Shown: piece by piece, positions 23,140 to 34,950 of the stretch
Position numbering within the stretch: the first letter of the stretch is position 1
How the letters are laid out: each line of letters opens with the position of its first letter
DNA from: Struthio camelus
Taxonomy: Eukaryota > Chordata > Aves > Struthioniformes > Struthionidae
Reading direction: 5' to 3'
Length of the DNA stretch: 64,000 nucleotides
NCBI RefSeq assembly: GCF_040807025.1
Contig: NC_090943.1
Location: 730,356 to 794,355, forward strand
The notes under the pieces: model-generated
Databases searched by the model: none
Seen by the model: only the letters and a program-made list of their open reading frames with translations
Told to the model about the DNA's origin: nothing
Made by a program: the position numbers and the translations under genes

Positions 23140-23874
23140 TCCGGGTGCGTGTCGGGCCGGGGCAGGGGGATCCCTTCCGCTGACGGCCCTGCGCCCTCTC
23201 GAGGCAGCCCCTCCCCGGCTTCCCCAGCACCGCTCCCTAGCAGCCGGCCGAAGCTCCCGGCCCCGGCACCCGCGCGGCCGCGCGCTGGAAGAAAAAAGCT
23301 GCTGTGCAGGTCGTTCCTCCCCGCGCGCGCTTTCCTTGTCTTGTTTTGTTGCAGTTTAATTTATAGTTGTGCTACTGCAAAGCTGCTCGCAGAAGCATTC
23401 CTGACTTTTTGCATCCCGTAGCAAAAACCTCTGCTAGGAAAAGGAAAAATGTGCAGGACTGTCAGCAAAACTGGCGGGGAACTTGCACTCGTAGAGCTCC
23501 TGAAGGCCAGAGGAGCTGTTCCCGTCACCTCGGCCCCAGCTGCTCGCTCACCCGCCAGACCAGCCTGGGGGTAAACAGAAAATCCTCCAGTCCTTCAAAT
23601 TTCGGCAAGTTTTAGATCAGCGCAGGCCCTGGTCCTGCACGTCTCCCGACAGCTTGCCTGCCCGTGGTCTGCGGAGACCCTGCGGGTCTTTGCTGTCCCC
23701 ACTTTGCTGTCTTAGCGGGCAGCTCGGGGGGCGATGGGCTGCGCGGCGCTGGAGCCGGTGCGCGGGTGCCGTCGGCGCCGCGTCTTCCTGCAGCAGGCAG
23801 CCGGGGAGCTGCCGAAGCGCCGCGTGACTGCCTTGTCCCCGCCGTACACTCCAACGTCTTGGCTTCTGCCAGAG
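23140..23874 (+). promoter_or_regulatory. CpG-rich patch with an orphan noncoding exon (donor at 23875)
   Basis: After the CR1 the DNA is again CpG-rich. CTGCCAGAG followed by GTAAGT is a near-perfect donor, so an exon probably ends at 23874. Its start and its partner acceptor are unknown; the next coding exon downstream on this strand is at 29606. It may be an alternative first exon of the second zinc-finger gene. Confidence 0.35.
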
Positions 23875-26800
23875 GTAAGTGCCCGCGCTGCCTCGGGGAC
23901 CCAGCTCCCCCGTGCTGGGCAAGGGGCTTGTACCGGAGCGTGCCGTGGGCGCAGCCGCAGGACACCGGCCCAAGAGGGGCGTCGTTCGGGGCCGCGGCGG
24001 CGCGCGGGCTTCGGGCACGGCTCTGCCTTGGTCGTCCCGGGCGGCCGCTGCCCCAGGGCTCGCGCGAGCGCTGCGCAGCCGGGGCGGCGGGTGTGCAGGG
24101 CTGCTGGCGAGGCCGGCGCCCACGAGGGAAACCCCCTCCGGCTGCCAGCGTGCCGGTCCTGGGCAGAGCCCGGCCGGGCCGGGCCGCGGTCCGCGAGGGG
24201 CGAGCGCCGCCGGGCTGCGAACGCGCCGAGCTGGGAGAGGAAAGGGCCGGTGATAAAACGGCCGGTCGGGAAGAAGAGCTCTTTGTTCCTGTCTGCCGAT
24301 ACTGGCGGCGCCAGGATGCGCCCCGTGGCACCGGAAGGCCGGTGAGAGGGAAGGAGTCTGCAGAACACGCGGGCTGCCCGGGCCCAGCCGCCGCGGCGCG
24401 CGCTCGGCGGGGAACGTGCGCCCGGCCCCGGCAGCGATGCCGGCCCCGCGAGGAGCAGCGGGGCCGAGGGCGCACGAGGGCACCGGGAGGGCTCGGGGCG
24501 AAGCGAGCCCCGCGGGGGGGCCCGGCCTGGGCCGTGCAGCGGCGGCCGAGGCTCGGCGGGGGCGGAGGGCTCCCGGCGCTGCGTCTGCGTCAGGGAAGGA
24601 CGTTGCAGCAGGCTTCGTTCCCGGTGACATCCCTCTGCCTCCGCGGCCGTAGCAGCTCGGGGAGGGGACTTCCTCGCTAGAGTCAGCGTCCTTGCGCGCG
24701 CTCCCTCCGCGCCGTGTGGGGGATCGCTGGCCCGGGCCCCCCCGGAGCTGCCCACCTCTCCGCCGGAGAGCGGCGTCCCCGGTGTTTCGGGAGCTCCGCG
24801 AGCGCAGGGTCGTCCGCCTCGACAGTGGCTTCAGGGCAGGTCGCGGGCGCCCGGTGCTCTCCGCGCCGGCCCCGGGCAGCTGCCAGGGCGCCGCCGGCCG
24901 TCCCGTCCCCGCCGCCGCCCCGGGGCAGCCCCCCGGCAGCAGCCCTAACAAACCAAGCGCCTCTCGACAGCTCGTTGCGCGGGTCGCGGCGGGTGACGGG
25001 AGGCAGACAGCCTTTTCCCGCGCCCGCGGAGCAGCAGCCTTTCCCCCTCCGAGGCCGCGGAGCGGGGTCCCACTGTGACCGCCCGGGCTGCGGGCAGGGC
25101 TCTCCGCAGGCCCCTCAGCACCGGCGCAGCCCCCGGCCGGCACCCTTCCCCGTGCCCGGGGTCCCGGGCGCCTCCGCCAGAACCAGCGTCTCTCCAAGCA
25201 CTGGGACAGAGCCCGTCGCCCCGGCTGCCTCCGGCCCGGCCCGGCTCCCCCGCCGCCCGCAGCCGTCCTCGGCGCCGGGCACGGGCTGCGCTCGGCCGTG
25301 CCGGGTATCCGGAGCGGTGGGCTCTGTCCCGGGAAGGCGCAAACGTCCTGAGCCTGCCGGCTGGCGCCGCAGGAGGCTTCAGCAGACGCTCCGGGAAGGC
25401 AGGCGCCGAGAGGTGCTGTCACCGCGCGACCCGACCCGAGTCCGGCAGGTCTGGGCAACGGAGCGATAGCGATCTCTGCGGACGGGTGTCCCAACCGAAC
25501 GCGCTGCCCCGCACGGCCCGCAGCACAGCCCCGGCAAGCCGCAGCCTGCAGAGAGCCGCCGTGCGTGCCCGGCTCGCGCGCCCGGGGCCGGCTCCCATGT
25601 GGGAGCGGACGCCCATCTCCCGGCCCTGCTGACGGGCAGCCGGCCAGGGCAACGCGCTTCGCTCCTGCTCTGTTTGCTCCAGGGCTTTGCAACCACACGC
25701 GTTTCCTCGCCGCTGAGGACACGGTGGTCTGGCGGCCCTTTCAAGTGACGGGCACGAGCCCCAGGTTCCCGCGCGCCTTCTCTCCTCTGCCGGGAGAGCG
25801 AATCGTGCCACGGGCACGCAGCGCTGCAGGCAGCGCCTGCCAGCTCCCGACGGTGCCTCGCCGGCCCCAGGGATGGTGCTGTCCGGCCGCAGCTTCCCAC
25901 CAGCCTCGTCCGGCAGCACCTGGAAAACTGGGGCAGGGGGAGGCGGTGGAGGGGGCATTTTGCTGGCTCCGTTGCTCTGATGGGGACGCTGTGTTGCGTG
26001 TCACCCGTGTGCGTCTCTCCCATGCGCCTTCAGCGCTTCCCGTCCAGCCTGCTGCAGCCGCTTGCTGACCGCGTGCCGCTCCGCTTACCGCGGGGAGCAG
26101 GGAACCTGCCGGCAGGCGTCAGCAGGGGCTTTTCCCACTTCGCTGTGGTCCGCGCCCGCAGACAGCCGCAGCGCTTGCTCCCCCGGGCGCTCCGGCGGGG
26201 GCTTTCGCGCGACCCGTTTGCAGCGGCCCGGGAGCGCAGTGCGGGTGTTGGCATGGGGGCACCCTCAGAGGCTGTTGCAACACGCGCCGGAGCCCGTAGC
26301 ACACTGGGAAGGGGTGCGGGCGCGCGGGGGAACCCCCGCTGCCGGGGCAGCTCGGGGCGCCCGGCGCCTCCTCGAGGTGCCTGCCTGCCAGCCCGAGCCT
26401 CGCGGAGCCCGTGCCGGGCTGGGAGACGTCCTTCCTCCCGCGTGGGCTGAGGTGACTCAGCACCTCGCGCCGCGTGGATTTGCTAAGGCTGGAGCGCACG
26501 GGGCTGCAGCTGCGGGGGGGGCCGGAGCGGGGTCCCCCGCTGCCATCCTGCCTCTCCTGCCGCGGCGGCAGCTCCGCGCCTGCCTGCTCCCTGCGGAGCA
26601 GCCGTAGCCGTCCCGGAGCAGCACGGCGGCGGGGGGGGGGGGGGGGGGGTGTCTCCTTCCCGTGCACCGACTCCATGCAGGTGTTTGGGAGGCTGCACCT
26701 TGCTGCCCGCCGGAGTCACGGCCGGGTGCCCGGAGCCTCAGCGGCGGTTCGGGGCGCCGAGCCCCCGCGCGCTCAGCTCCCCGTGGGCTCGGAGCTGCTG

Positions 26801-27060
26801 CGCCCGTGCAAGCCACCGGCCGCCGGGCCGCGGGAGCAGGCGCAGGCCCTGGGACCCCCCCTTGCTGAGCGCCCCGTCCCCCCCCAAACCCGCCTCGCTC
26901 GCTCGGGGCTGGCCTCGCAGGGGGAGAGCCCCGTCCTGTCTCGGCAGCGGCCGGGAAGGGGCTCTCCGCGCCGGACGAGGGGGCTGCGGCTGGTTTTGCC
27001 TTGGGGCCAAGCCTGGGTGTGCGGGGCCCCCGCAGCCTCGCCGCCGCCTCCTCGGCGCCC
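23875..27060. other. GC-rich spacer, no gene recognised
   Basis: Extremely GC-rich on both strands with open frames of up to 701 codons (minus, 23617-25722) that lack recognisable domains. Contains a run of 19 G at 26631-26649. I support no protein here. Confidence 0.4.
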
Positions 27061-27712
27061 GGCCCTGGGCTGACGCCTGGGGAGGACTACAGCTCCCAGC
27101 AGCCTGCAGAAACTCCTCGGAAACCCTTTGTTTTCGGCTCCCGGCAGCTCGGGTTGCAATGCGTAAAACCCTTTGTGCCGCGCCGGGCTGGGTCCGCGGT
27201 GGTCGCCGTCGCAGCGGGCGAGACATCCCCGCTCCTTGAGCTGCGCCCCTTGCACGTGCAGCTGATCTGCTCTGGGGCTCTTTGGGCTGGCTCCTCGGGG
27301 TGGGGGGCAAGTTCACTGCCCCCCGGCTGCGGTTGGGGGGGGGGGAAGCACGTCCTTTGCTGGGGGTGCAAACCTCGTGCCTTTGCAGGGGCGGGCGGTG
27401 CGCAGGGCCCCAGGCCCCCCAGGCGCGACGCCCGCGGGGTCCCAGCGCAGGCCCCGGGCGATGCTGCGGGGACCCCGGCCTCGGCTCCGCCGTCGGGGCA
27501 CCGCAGCGTCCTTCGGCCGGGGCCGCCCGCAGCACGCTGGCAGGCAGAGCCGGGCCGGGGAACAAGCTGAGGCAGGAGCCAGCAGCCGCGAAAGGGAAGG
27601 AACAAGTGGCTTGTGCCTGTGCGTCAGCCGGGCAGGAGGAGCCAGGAGGGCTACAAAGAGCTGGGACTGGAGCAGGCAGCCGAGGAGGGCTCCTGGCAGC
27701 CGCGCCGGGCGG
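27060..27712 (+). promoter_or_regulatory. Promoter and noncoding first exon of zinc-finger gene 2
   Basis: ACTACAGCTCCCAGCAGCCT (27086-27105) matches the ZNF143/SBS element. The phrase AAACCCTTTGT occurs twice just downstream (about 27121-27131 and 27167-27177). The island ends in GCGCCGGGCG followed by GTGAGCAG, a good donor with the exon ending at 27712. The next matching acceptor on this strand is at 29604-29605, in front of the coding exon. Transcription start is not placed. Confidence 0.5.
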
Positions 27713-27904
27713 GTGAGCAGCGGGCGGGCGGTGGGTGCCCCGCGGGCGGCCGTGGGCTCCGCGCCCCCTCCCACCCCCCCCGACCCCCCCCCCCCCCCCC
27801 CCGCCGCCGGTGCGCGGGGCCGCGGCGGAGACCGGGCGCCCAGGGGCAGCTCCGTGCCGGGGCCGCCGCGGCCCCTCCCGGCAGCAGGAAGCGCCGCGGT
27901 CACA

Positions 27905-28720
27905 TGCGGCAGCCGGGCCGGGCCGGGCCGGGCCGAACCGGGGAGGCACCGCGCCGAGCCGAGCCGAGCCGGGCCGGGCCGGGCCGGGGATGCGCTGCGC
28001 CGAGCCGAGCCGAGCCGGGCTGGGCCGGGCCGAGCCGGGCCGGGGATGCGCTGCGCCGAGCCGAGCCGAGCCGGGCTGGGCCGGGCCGGGGATGCGCTGC
28101 ACCGAGCCGAGCCGGGCCGGGGATGCGCTGCACCGAGCCGAGCCGGGCCGGGGATGCGCTGCGCCGAGCCGAGCCGGGCCGGGGATGCGCTGCGCCGAGC
28201 CGAGCCGGGCCGGGGATGCGCTGCGCCGAGCCGAGCCGAGCCGGGCTGGGCCGGGCCGGGGATGCGCTGCACCGAGCCGAGCCGGGCCGGGGATGCGCTG
28301 CACCGAGCCGAGCCGGGCCGGGGATGCGCTGCGCCAAGCCGAGCCGAGCCGAGCCGGGCCGGGGATGCGCTGCCCAAGCCGAGCCGGGCCGGGCCGGGCC
28401 GGGGATGCGCTGCCCAAGCCGAGCCGAGCTGAGCCGGGCCGCGCCGAGCTGGGACGGGCCGGGGATGCGCTGCGCTGGGCCGAGCCGGGCCGAACCAGGC
28501 CAGGCCGGGGATGCGCTGCGCCGGGCCGAGCCTACCTGAGCCGGGCCGGGCCGGGCTGAGCCGGGCCGGGGATGCGCCGCGCCGAGCTGAGCCGGGCCGA
28601 GCCGAGCCGGGCCGCCCTCCCCCAGCGCTCTGCACGTAAGGGCGGCCCGGCCCGGCCCGGCCCGGCCCGGCTCGGCTCGGCTCGGCTCGGCCCGGCCCGG
28701 CGGGGCTGGCGCGGCGCGGC
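27905..28720 (+). repeat. Compound GC minisatellite: CCGAG/CCGGG pentamers punctuated by GATGCGCTGCG
   Basis: Blocks of two to six pentamers (CCGAG, CCGGG, CTGGG) alternate with an 11-mer GATGCGCTGCR about fifteen times, giving units of about 31, 41-46 and more bp depending on pentamer number. The 3' end turns into the complementary form (CCCGG, CTCGG) at about 28645-28700, so the array end can fold back. A run of 19 C (27784-27802) lies just upstream. It is in the probable intron of zinc-finger gene 2. Long Pro/Ala/Arg frames crossing it are artefacts. Confidence 0.9.
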
Positions 28721-29605
28721 CCGGCGCCGGGGGCGGTGCAGCCGCGGCGGCGAGGCGCAATGCGGCGCGTCGCAGCTCCGTGCCGGGCGCCGGCAGCTGC
28801 CCCGGGATGCGGCGGGCAGGGCGGCGGGCCGGGGGGGCTCCGGGGCAGCCCCGGCCTCCCCCCGGCCCCCTCCCCTTGCAAAGGCGCCCCCGGCCCTGCC
28901 CCCAGCCGGGCCCGCGGCCGCCTGCGTCCAGCCCCGCTCTCGTCTGCAGCGCTGGGGGACACCGGTGTGACGGCAGGGAGCGGTCTCAGCCCCGGGCCGT
29001 GCCCCAGCCTCCCGGTGTCCCCAGGGGGGAAGGGGCAGATGCGGCTCGGCGACGGCCCCACCAGCGGAGAGCTGTTGCTGCGGAGCAGCCGGTGCTCGGC
29101 CGCCGCGGGTTTGCTCCCTTGCAGGTGGGCAGCCGCCCGCCGAGCCAGCCCTGCGCCACGAGGGCTCCCTGGGCCGGCAACGGGCTTGACTAATGGCCCG
29201 GCACGTGGTCGCGTTTCCTCTGTGGCTGAGCCCGGGCCCTGGCGCCTTCCTCGTTTTGGTTCCTCGCGAGCAGCGTGGCCTTGCCCTGCGTTGTTCGGCA
29301 GCGGTCCCCAGCTCCGTCCCACCGGCGGAGACCCTGGGGTCGCCCTGAGGAGAGGGGCTTGCGGAGGGCTCAGCGGCGAGGCCGGGAGCGCCCCGAGGAC
29401 GTCAGCGCTGCGCCTTGCCGGGCGGCTCGGCAGTCGCGGGCCAGCCCTGGCGCGTGCCGGTCCAACCAGTTCCCGGAGCCTGGGGCTGGGCGCTGGGGAA
29501 GGCGGCGGGCGGCGCGGCGCGGCGGCACGGCGGGACAGCCCTGCGGCGGCGGGGCCGCGTCTCCCCGGCGCGCGGGCTCGAGCCCTCTCTGTCTGTGCCC
29601 CCCAG

Positions 29606-29640
29606 GAATGCGGGTGCCGTGAGCCGGACAGCGGGCGCCC
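29606..29640 (+). other. 5' UTR part of the coding exon of zinc-finger gene 2
   Basis: Acceptor CTGTCTGTGCCCCCCAG opens the exon at 29606. An in-frame TGA at 29620-29622 lies between the acceptor and the ATG at 29641, so this exon carries the true start codon. Confidence 0.65.
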
Positions 29641-30453
29641 ATGACTGACCTGGCGTCGCCCACGGGCGAGAACCCGTTCGCCTTCCCCGGCGGCGAGGAG
29701 AGCTTCGGGGAGGAGAAGGTGCTGGTGATCCACAGCCAGGCGGAGGAGGAGGCGGAGAAGGAGTTCAAGTGCATCCTGTGCGGGGAATGCTTCGGCCAGC
29801 AGCCCAGCCTCACCCGGCACCAGAAGCACCACGCCGGGGAGCGCGCCTTCATCTGCGCCGAGTGCGGCAAGGGCTTCAGCCTCAAGCACAACCTCATCAT
29901 CCACCAGCGCATCCACACCGGAGAGCGCCCCTACCAGTGCGGCGTCTGCCAGAAGAGCTTCAGCCTCAAGCAGAACCTGCTCACCCACCAGCGCATCCAC
30001 AGCGGCGAGAAGCCCTTCTCCTGCGGGCAGTGCGGGAAGCGCTTCCGGGAGCAGCGCTTCCTCCTCAACCACCAGCGCACCCACGCCGAGGACCGGCCGC
30101 GCGCGGGCGCCGCGGCCGCCCCCGCCTGCAGCCGGTCGCCGCGGCCGGAGGCGCATGAGGAGAGCCGCGGCCTCGGGGCGGCGGGCAGCCCCTTCACCTG
30201 CGCCGAGTGCGGCAAGGGCTTCAGCTGCAAGAGCAGCCTGGCCACGCACCAGCGGACCCACACGGGAGAGCGGCCCTTCGCCTGCCCTCACTGCGGGAAG
30301 ACCTTCAGCCAGAAGGGCTCCCTGAAGATCCACCAGCGCACGCACACGGGCGAGACCCCCTTCGCCTGCGCCCAGTGCGGCAAGAGCTTCGCGCAGAAGG
30401 TCAACCTCACCACGCACCAGAAGACCCACGCGGCAGAGAAGGCCCTCACGTGA
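29641..30453 (+). CDS. C2H2 zinc-finger protein with seven fingers (ZNF775-position gene)
   Basis: Probable nuclear DNA-binding protein of 270 residues encoded in one exon. An acidic leader (1-41, MTDLASPTGENPFAF, with EEEAEKE) is followed by four fingers (about 42-153: FKCILC, FICAEC, YQCGVC, FSCGQC). A linker of about 30 residues rich in Ala, Pro and Arg comes next, then three fingers (about 182-265: FTCAEC, FACPHC, FACAQC), and the protein ends shortly after with AEKALT. All seven have complete C2H2 ligands. The start is fixed by an upstream in-frame stop in the same exon. Fingers resemble those of the neighbouring gene (the LKxNL and QKVNL helices), suggesting an old tandem duplication. 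By position it matches mammalian ZNF775; orthology is not proven. GC and CpG content is very high. Confidence 0.92.
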   Translation: MTDLASPTGENPFAFPGGEESFGEEKVLVIHSQAEEEAEKEFKCILCGECFGQQPSLTRHQKHHAGERAFICAECGKGFSLKHNLIIHQRIHTGERPYQCGVCQKSFSLKQNLLTHQRIHSGEKPFSCGQCGKRFREQRFLLNHQRTHAEDRPRAGAAAAPACSRSPRPEAHEESRGLGAAGSPFTCAECGKGFSCKSSLATHQRTHTGERPFACPHCGKTFSQKGSLKIHQRTHTGETPFACAQCGKSFAQKVNLTTHQKTHAAEKALT

Positions 30454-33400
30454 GCCCTGCGTGCCCCGGGACCCCTGCCCAAACGGGGCCCTCTGGCCGG
30501 GCCCCTGCCCCGTGGCTCATTAGCCGCGTGAGCAAGGCCAGGCACATCGCGTGGACCTTCTGGGGGGACCCCCGCTGTGGGGCATTTTCCCCAAGGCCAT
30601 GTTCCCTGCAGCCCATCCCACCCAGGGCCTCTCCTCTAGGCGCTAGGGTACCGCTGGGCTCCCCTGCTCACTCTTGTCCCCTACCATTGGAAATTTAGTC
30701 TTGGGGGAATTTTTCGGTCTTTAATCATTTGTCCAGGATTTGGAGGCACGTGACGGCCCCATCAGAGCAGTGCGGAAAGCCTCGGGCACGTCTGTTCCGG
30801 GTGTACAGCTCAGCCCTGCCGTGCCCACAGACGTGCCCAATGTGACGGGGTGAAATCAGCCCCGTCTTTGTCTGGGAAATTCCCCCTGGCCTCCTGCCGT
30901 GTTCCTCATCCAGTTCCTTTGGATCGTTTTTCTGCTGGAGTTTCTCTCCTGACTGTCACGAGGCTGATCCTGCACAGCACCGAGTACCTCCAGTGCCCTG
31001 CTAGCCACTTGGATTAGACTTTTATGGCCTGATTTTTGTCTCAGTTGGATGCCTGTTGCCCCTGTGGGCTTCAGGAGGAGTCGTGAACGATATGCTGCCC
31101 CTGGAAATCAAGTTACTCCCTAAAGAGGAATTTCTTCCCCGTGTCTTGGCACTGGAGCATTGCAGCCTGGTGCAACTGGGGCCTGCAGGTTAAACTCCCC
31201 CGGGCCCAGCGCCCTGCAGCATGGCTGGAGGCGGCCCTGGGGTGGCTCTGGGTGCCATCCTCGGGGTGGCCGTCCGCACCGAGCAGGCTGGCATGGAGCC
31301 TGCTGGGCTCTCTGGCCGTCGCCCCCTCATTCCCGTCTCGGTTAGGGCAGTCATGGCCTGCTTGGGTGTGCGCCCAGGTCATGACGCTCTCGGGGAAGGA
31401 TGCGTGCCCAGACGCTCCTGCTCCTCTGCGCGCTGGGGCGCGGAGCTGGCTTGGGCGGCAGCGGAGGAAGAGGAGGGAGGTTGGCGCTGCCCACTCGCTC
31501 CCTAGCTGGGCTGGTGCTGCCCCGATCCAGGCCGGAAAGCCCCGCTCTCCTCCTCTGCGCTGTCCCTGTGCGCGCTGCACGCGCGCGCGGGTTAATCGCT
31601 GCCTGTGCTTCTCCACTCAGGGAATGACGACTACCAGCGTAAGAGAGAAGCTGGATCTTACGAGCTGGGAGGAACATCGGTGCGTTTTGCAGGGAAAGAG
31701 CTCCACCACCACATGGCACCTGCAGTAAGCCCCGCTGGGGAGAGGGGGGTGAAGAAGAGGAAGCAGAGTCTCATCCTACCTGTGCAGAAAGCCCAAAATA
31801 GCACAGAAATCGCGCAAAATAAAAATAAAATATAACCCAAAGCCCGAGAGTAGAGACTGCTTCCAAACCGCCAGCAGCTCCGGCCCGGAGGAGGGACTGC
31901 GGCTGCGCATCCACTGCGGAGAGGCAGACTCTCCCGCGCTCCAGGCAGAGGTGAGTTTTCGGTGCACGTGGCAAAAAGCTGGCCGAAGGCCGTCCCGGAG
32001 GTGGCAGGGGAGCATCCCCGAGGGCAGCGCGTGGCGGCCAGCGCCCAGCGAGGACGGCTGCAGGGTTGGGCAGGGAAGGACTGCGAGCGCCTGCAGGTGG
32101 GGAAGGCTCTGCCCCGGACACTGGTGCCGGCACGGCTGAGACCCCGGAGCCCTGGCCAGGAGGGGTTAGCTGCAGCGAGAGACAGGAAAACCAGCCTCCT
32201 CTGCTGTCCAGGTCACCGGAGAACCTGCCTGGGCTGGACAAGAGGAGCACGGCAGCCTCCTAGAGCTCCCCAAACCTGCCCAGTGGCGCAGGCAGCAACA
32301 GGAAATGGGAAAAGGCTGTGCAGGAGAGACGTGGCACGTGCCACCAGTGGGGCAGGAAATCTCACTTTGGTTCTTCATCTTCTGCAGCCCAGGGAAGTCG
32401 CGTGGCGCCGGGGTCTGTCCCAGGCTGCCACCACCGCGGGCCTGTGGCTTCCTGCACTGTCCCTCCGCAGGGACCTGGCCCCGTGTGCCTGTGCTGCTCT
32501 CGCCCAGTCCTCTCTGCTGCATGTTTCGGTTCTGCGCCTGAAACCTGGGGAGGTTCAGCTAATGCTTTGAAAAGAGGCAGGATTTGCTGTGTGCACAGAT
32601 GAGGGGATATGGATGGAGAGATGGAGGAGAAGGAAGGTTAAGTGCATCATGTATCGTCAACGTAAAGCTCGGAGCCCAGCCGCCTGGGCTGCTGCTACCT
32701 GTGTTGCTTGCAGTGGAAAATTAGCTTCCTCTGTTGTCGCTTTGTGCTGTTAATCAGTCCTTTGCATTTCACACTGCTCGCTCGGGGGAATGAAGCCGGA
32801 CTGGTTGGTTTTCCTTTCTGTCCTTCACCGCGTTGGCCCTTGGGGCTTGTCACTGGCCGTGCTTGGTGCTGGGCTCCCGGCATGCAGGATGATGCTGTAA
32901 ATTGGGAGGAAGAGGGGGGAAGAGCCTTCTCAGAGGAGCAACGCTAGCATGAATTTTCCCTGGCGGATGAGTCTGAAGAGTGGCTGCATGTGGGACCCAG
33001 CTCCCAGTGAAGGAACTGTCCCGGTCCCTGCCGACTCCTGAGGGAGCTGGAACAGGACTCCCTCTTGCAAAGCCGTGCGCGGGGACCCTGGGCAGCAATG
33101 CAGCGCATGCTCGGCTCTTGCACTGACACCCATTTGCATGCGTGTGAAGTTTAGTACGCGCTCAGCACTCTGCAGAACAGAGGCCTTGCGCCTGGGTCCT
33201 CCAAGCTAGTCAGGGCTGGACTGTGGCAATATAACAGCCCCGATCCTACAGCACCGCTGCAGCCTGGGCTTGAGGCACTCTTCATGCTGCTCCTTTGTGC
33301 AATGCCTCGGTCCAGCAACAGGCTCTGGGACAAATATAAATGTACCTCCTCGGCCTTGCTCTGGGGAGCGTTTGGTGCACGTCTCCGCAGGGATGTACAT

Positions 33401-34950
33401 GCTGTATTTCGCTGCGCCTTTCCCATGAGCAAAGAGAAGCAACGGGGCAGGCTGGCCCATGCTCCTGCAGAGGATGCTTGGTCTCGACCGTTGGCTGGGG
33501 CCCTTGCATGGACTCTCCTGGCGCAAGGGCAAGCAGAGTGGGATGAGGAAAGCCATGCAGAGGTGGAGGACGCTGCTAAGTCCTCCGCTTAGAGCAGCCC
33601 TGCCGCTGCTAAGAGGCATGGAGGGCACCAGGGCTTTTCCTGAGTGTGGAGGGGAAAGAGATTTCAACAGGGATGTAGCTGCGGTATTAGAGATCAGCAA
33701 AGGAAGACATCCCTGAGAATCAGCTTTGTCTGTTAAGCAATTCAAGTTTGAACAACTCTCTCCTCTGTGCTGGGTCTGGACTCTTCCTGCTCTAAGTTTC
33801 TTTCCTGCAGTCCTGCTCGCTTTGAGGACGTGGCTCGCTCAGCCCTGCTGGGTGCCCAGGCAGCTCCCCTGTGGGCAGCCGGGGCCACGTTGCCGCTGCC
33901 CGCCATCACGCAGGGCTGCAAGCGTCCGCAGGCACCGGCCTCCCCCAGGGAGCGGGCAGCACACCGCAGGGTCTCCGCCACCGCCACGGCCAGCGCCGTC
34001 CTGACCGCGAAGCCCCAGCCCTTGGAAGCAGCCGGTTTCCTGCGGCGTGTTGGCTTCCCTGCCACCTCTGCTGCGTGCGGGGACGGGCTCCAGCTTGCCC
34101 GGGCCATCCCAGCGCTGTCTTCCCCGGTCGATGCGGAAGCTGCTGGACGCGTCCTGAGAGCATCTGTCCCAGGTCAGAGCTGCCGGGGCGCTGCGCGGCC
34201 GGCGGGACACGCGGGCTGGGGACGGCAGGAGCAGGGCCACAGGCTTGGTGCCTCAAGACATGAAGCCTTTGGGAAGAGGAGTGTTGCTGCGCTCTTTCTC
34301 ATCTCCTGTTCTCCTCCCTGGACACCGCCGGCGGCCGGTGCTGGGAGATGGGAAGGGGCTGCCTGCAGCTTTGGTCTGGGCATCCTCCAGCCGAGGGTTC
34401 CCAAATTCCAGCATCTTGCATCAGCACGGAGTGCGTTGCCTGTTGCCTGGAGCAGGACAGTCCGGTGTAGATAAGAAGAGACTTGAAGAAATGCATTTTT
34501 CAAATCCAGGGATTTTCCCCAAACTTTTCATTCTGGACAAAGCAGTCTCCGGCATCCACTGCCGAGATGTGGGCGCTGGCCTGGCTAGATCCAGAGCAAG
34601 AGGGGCCTCAGTCCTGGGTTCCTCCTCACCCGGGGCGGCGGACCCTCTCCCAGCCCCGAAGTTTCGGGCTGTGCCCTGAAAGGCGTGCGGGGGCACTGGG
34701 TCGGTGCTGCGCTGTCTGGGCCGCCAGGGCTGAGCTCCTCCGCAGACCTGTGCTGAAAGGGCAGCGCAGACGGGGCAGGCGCGCGGTCCTTGCAAGGATG
34801 GAAGCGCGCTGCCTGCCAGGGCGGTGGGCTTGGAAACACTGGAGCAAATGAGGCTGAGAGCTTTCTCTGAAATCTTGTTACCATTGGACAGAAAGTGGAG
34901 ACCTGTGCAAATAACTGCACAAAATAAACCTGTGTCCTGTCCTGTCTTTC
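30454..34950 (+). other. 3' region of zinc-finger gene 2 and unassigned transcript sequence
   Basis: No recognised protein. A(T)-rich signals AATAAA cluster at about 31818-31830. One good acceptor (CTTCTCCACTCAG, at about 31618-31620) precedes a short open segment I do not recognise. The region ends with a convincing poly(A) signal at 34923. This could be the 3' end of the zinc-finger gene or of a separate noncoding transcript. Confidence 0.35.
34923..34928 (+). terminator. Poly(A) signal AATAAA
   Basis: AATAAA is followed after about 45 nt by a GT-rich stretch (GCTGTGTGTGTGG), the usual layout of a cleavage site on the plus strand. The transcript it ends is not identified. Confidence 0.5.

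Noticed and set aside
23617-25722. 701-codon minus-strand frame
   Set aside because: Extreme GC makes stops rare. Similarly long frames exist on the other strand, and no domain is recognisable.
27313-30429. 1038-codon minus-strand frame
   Set aside because: It is antisense to the seven-finger coding exon and to the GC pentamer minisatellite. The Pro/Ala/Leu-rich translation has no domain.
33767-34474. 235-codon plus-strand frame near a poly(A) signal
   Set aside because: No recognisable domain, and a comparable frame is open on the opposite strand. It could belong to a noncoding transcript.
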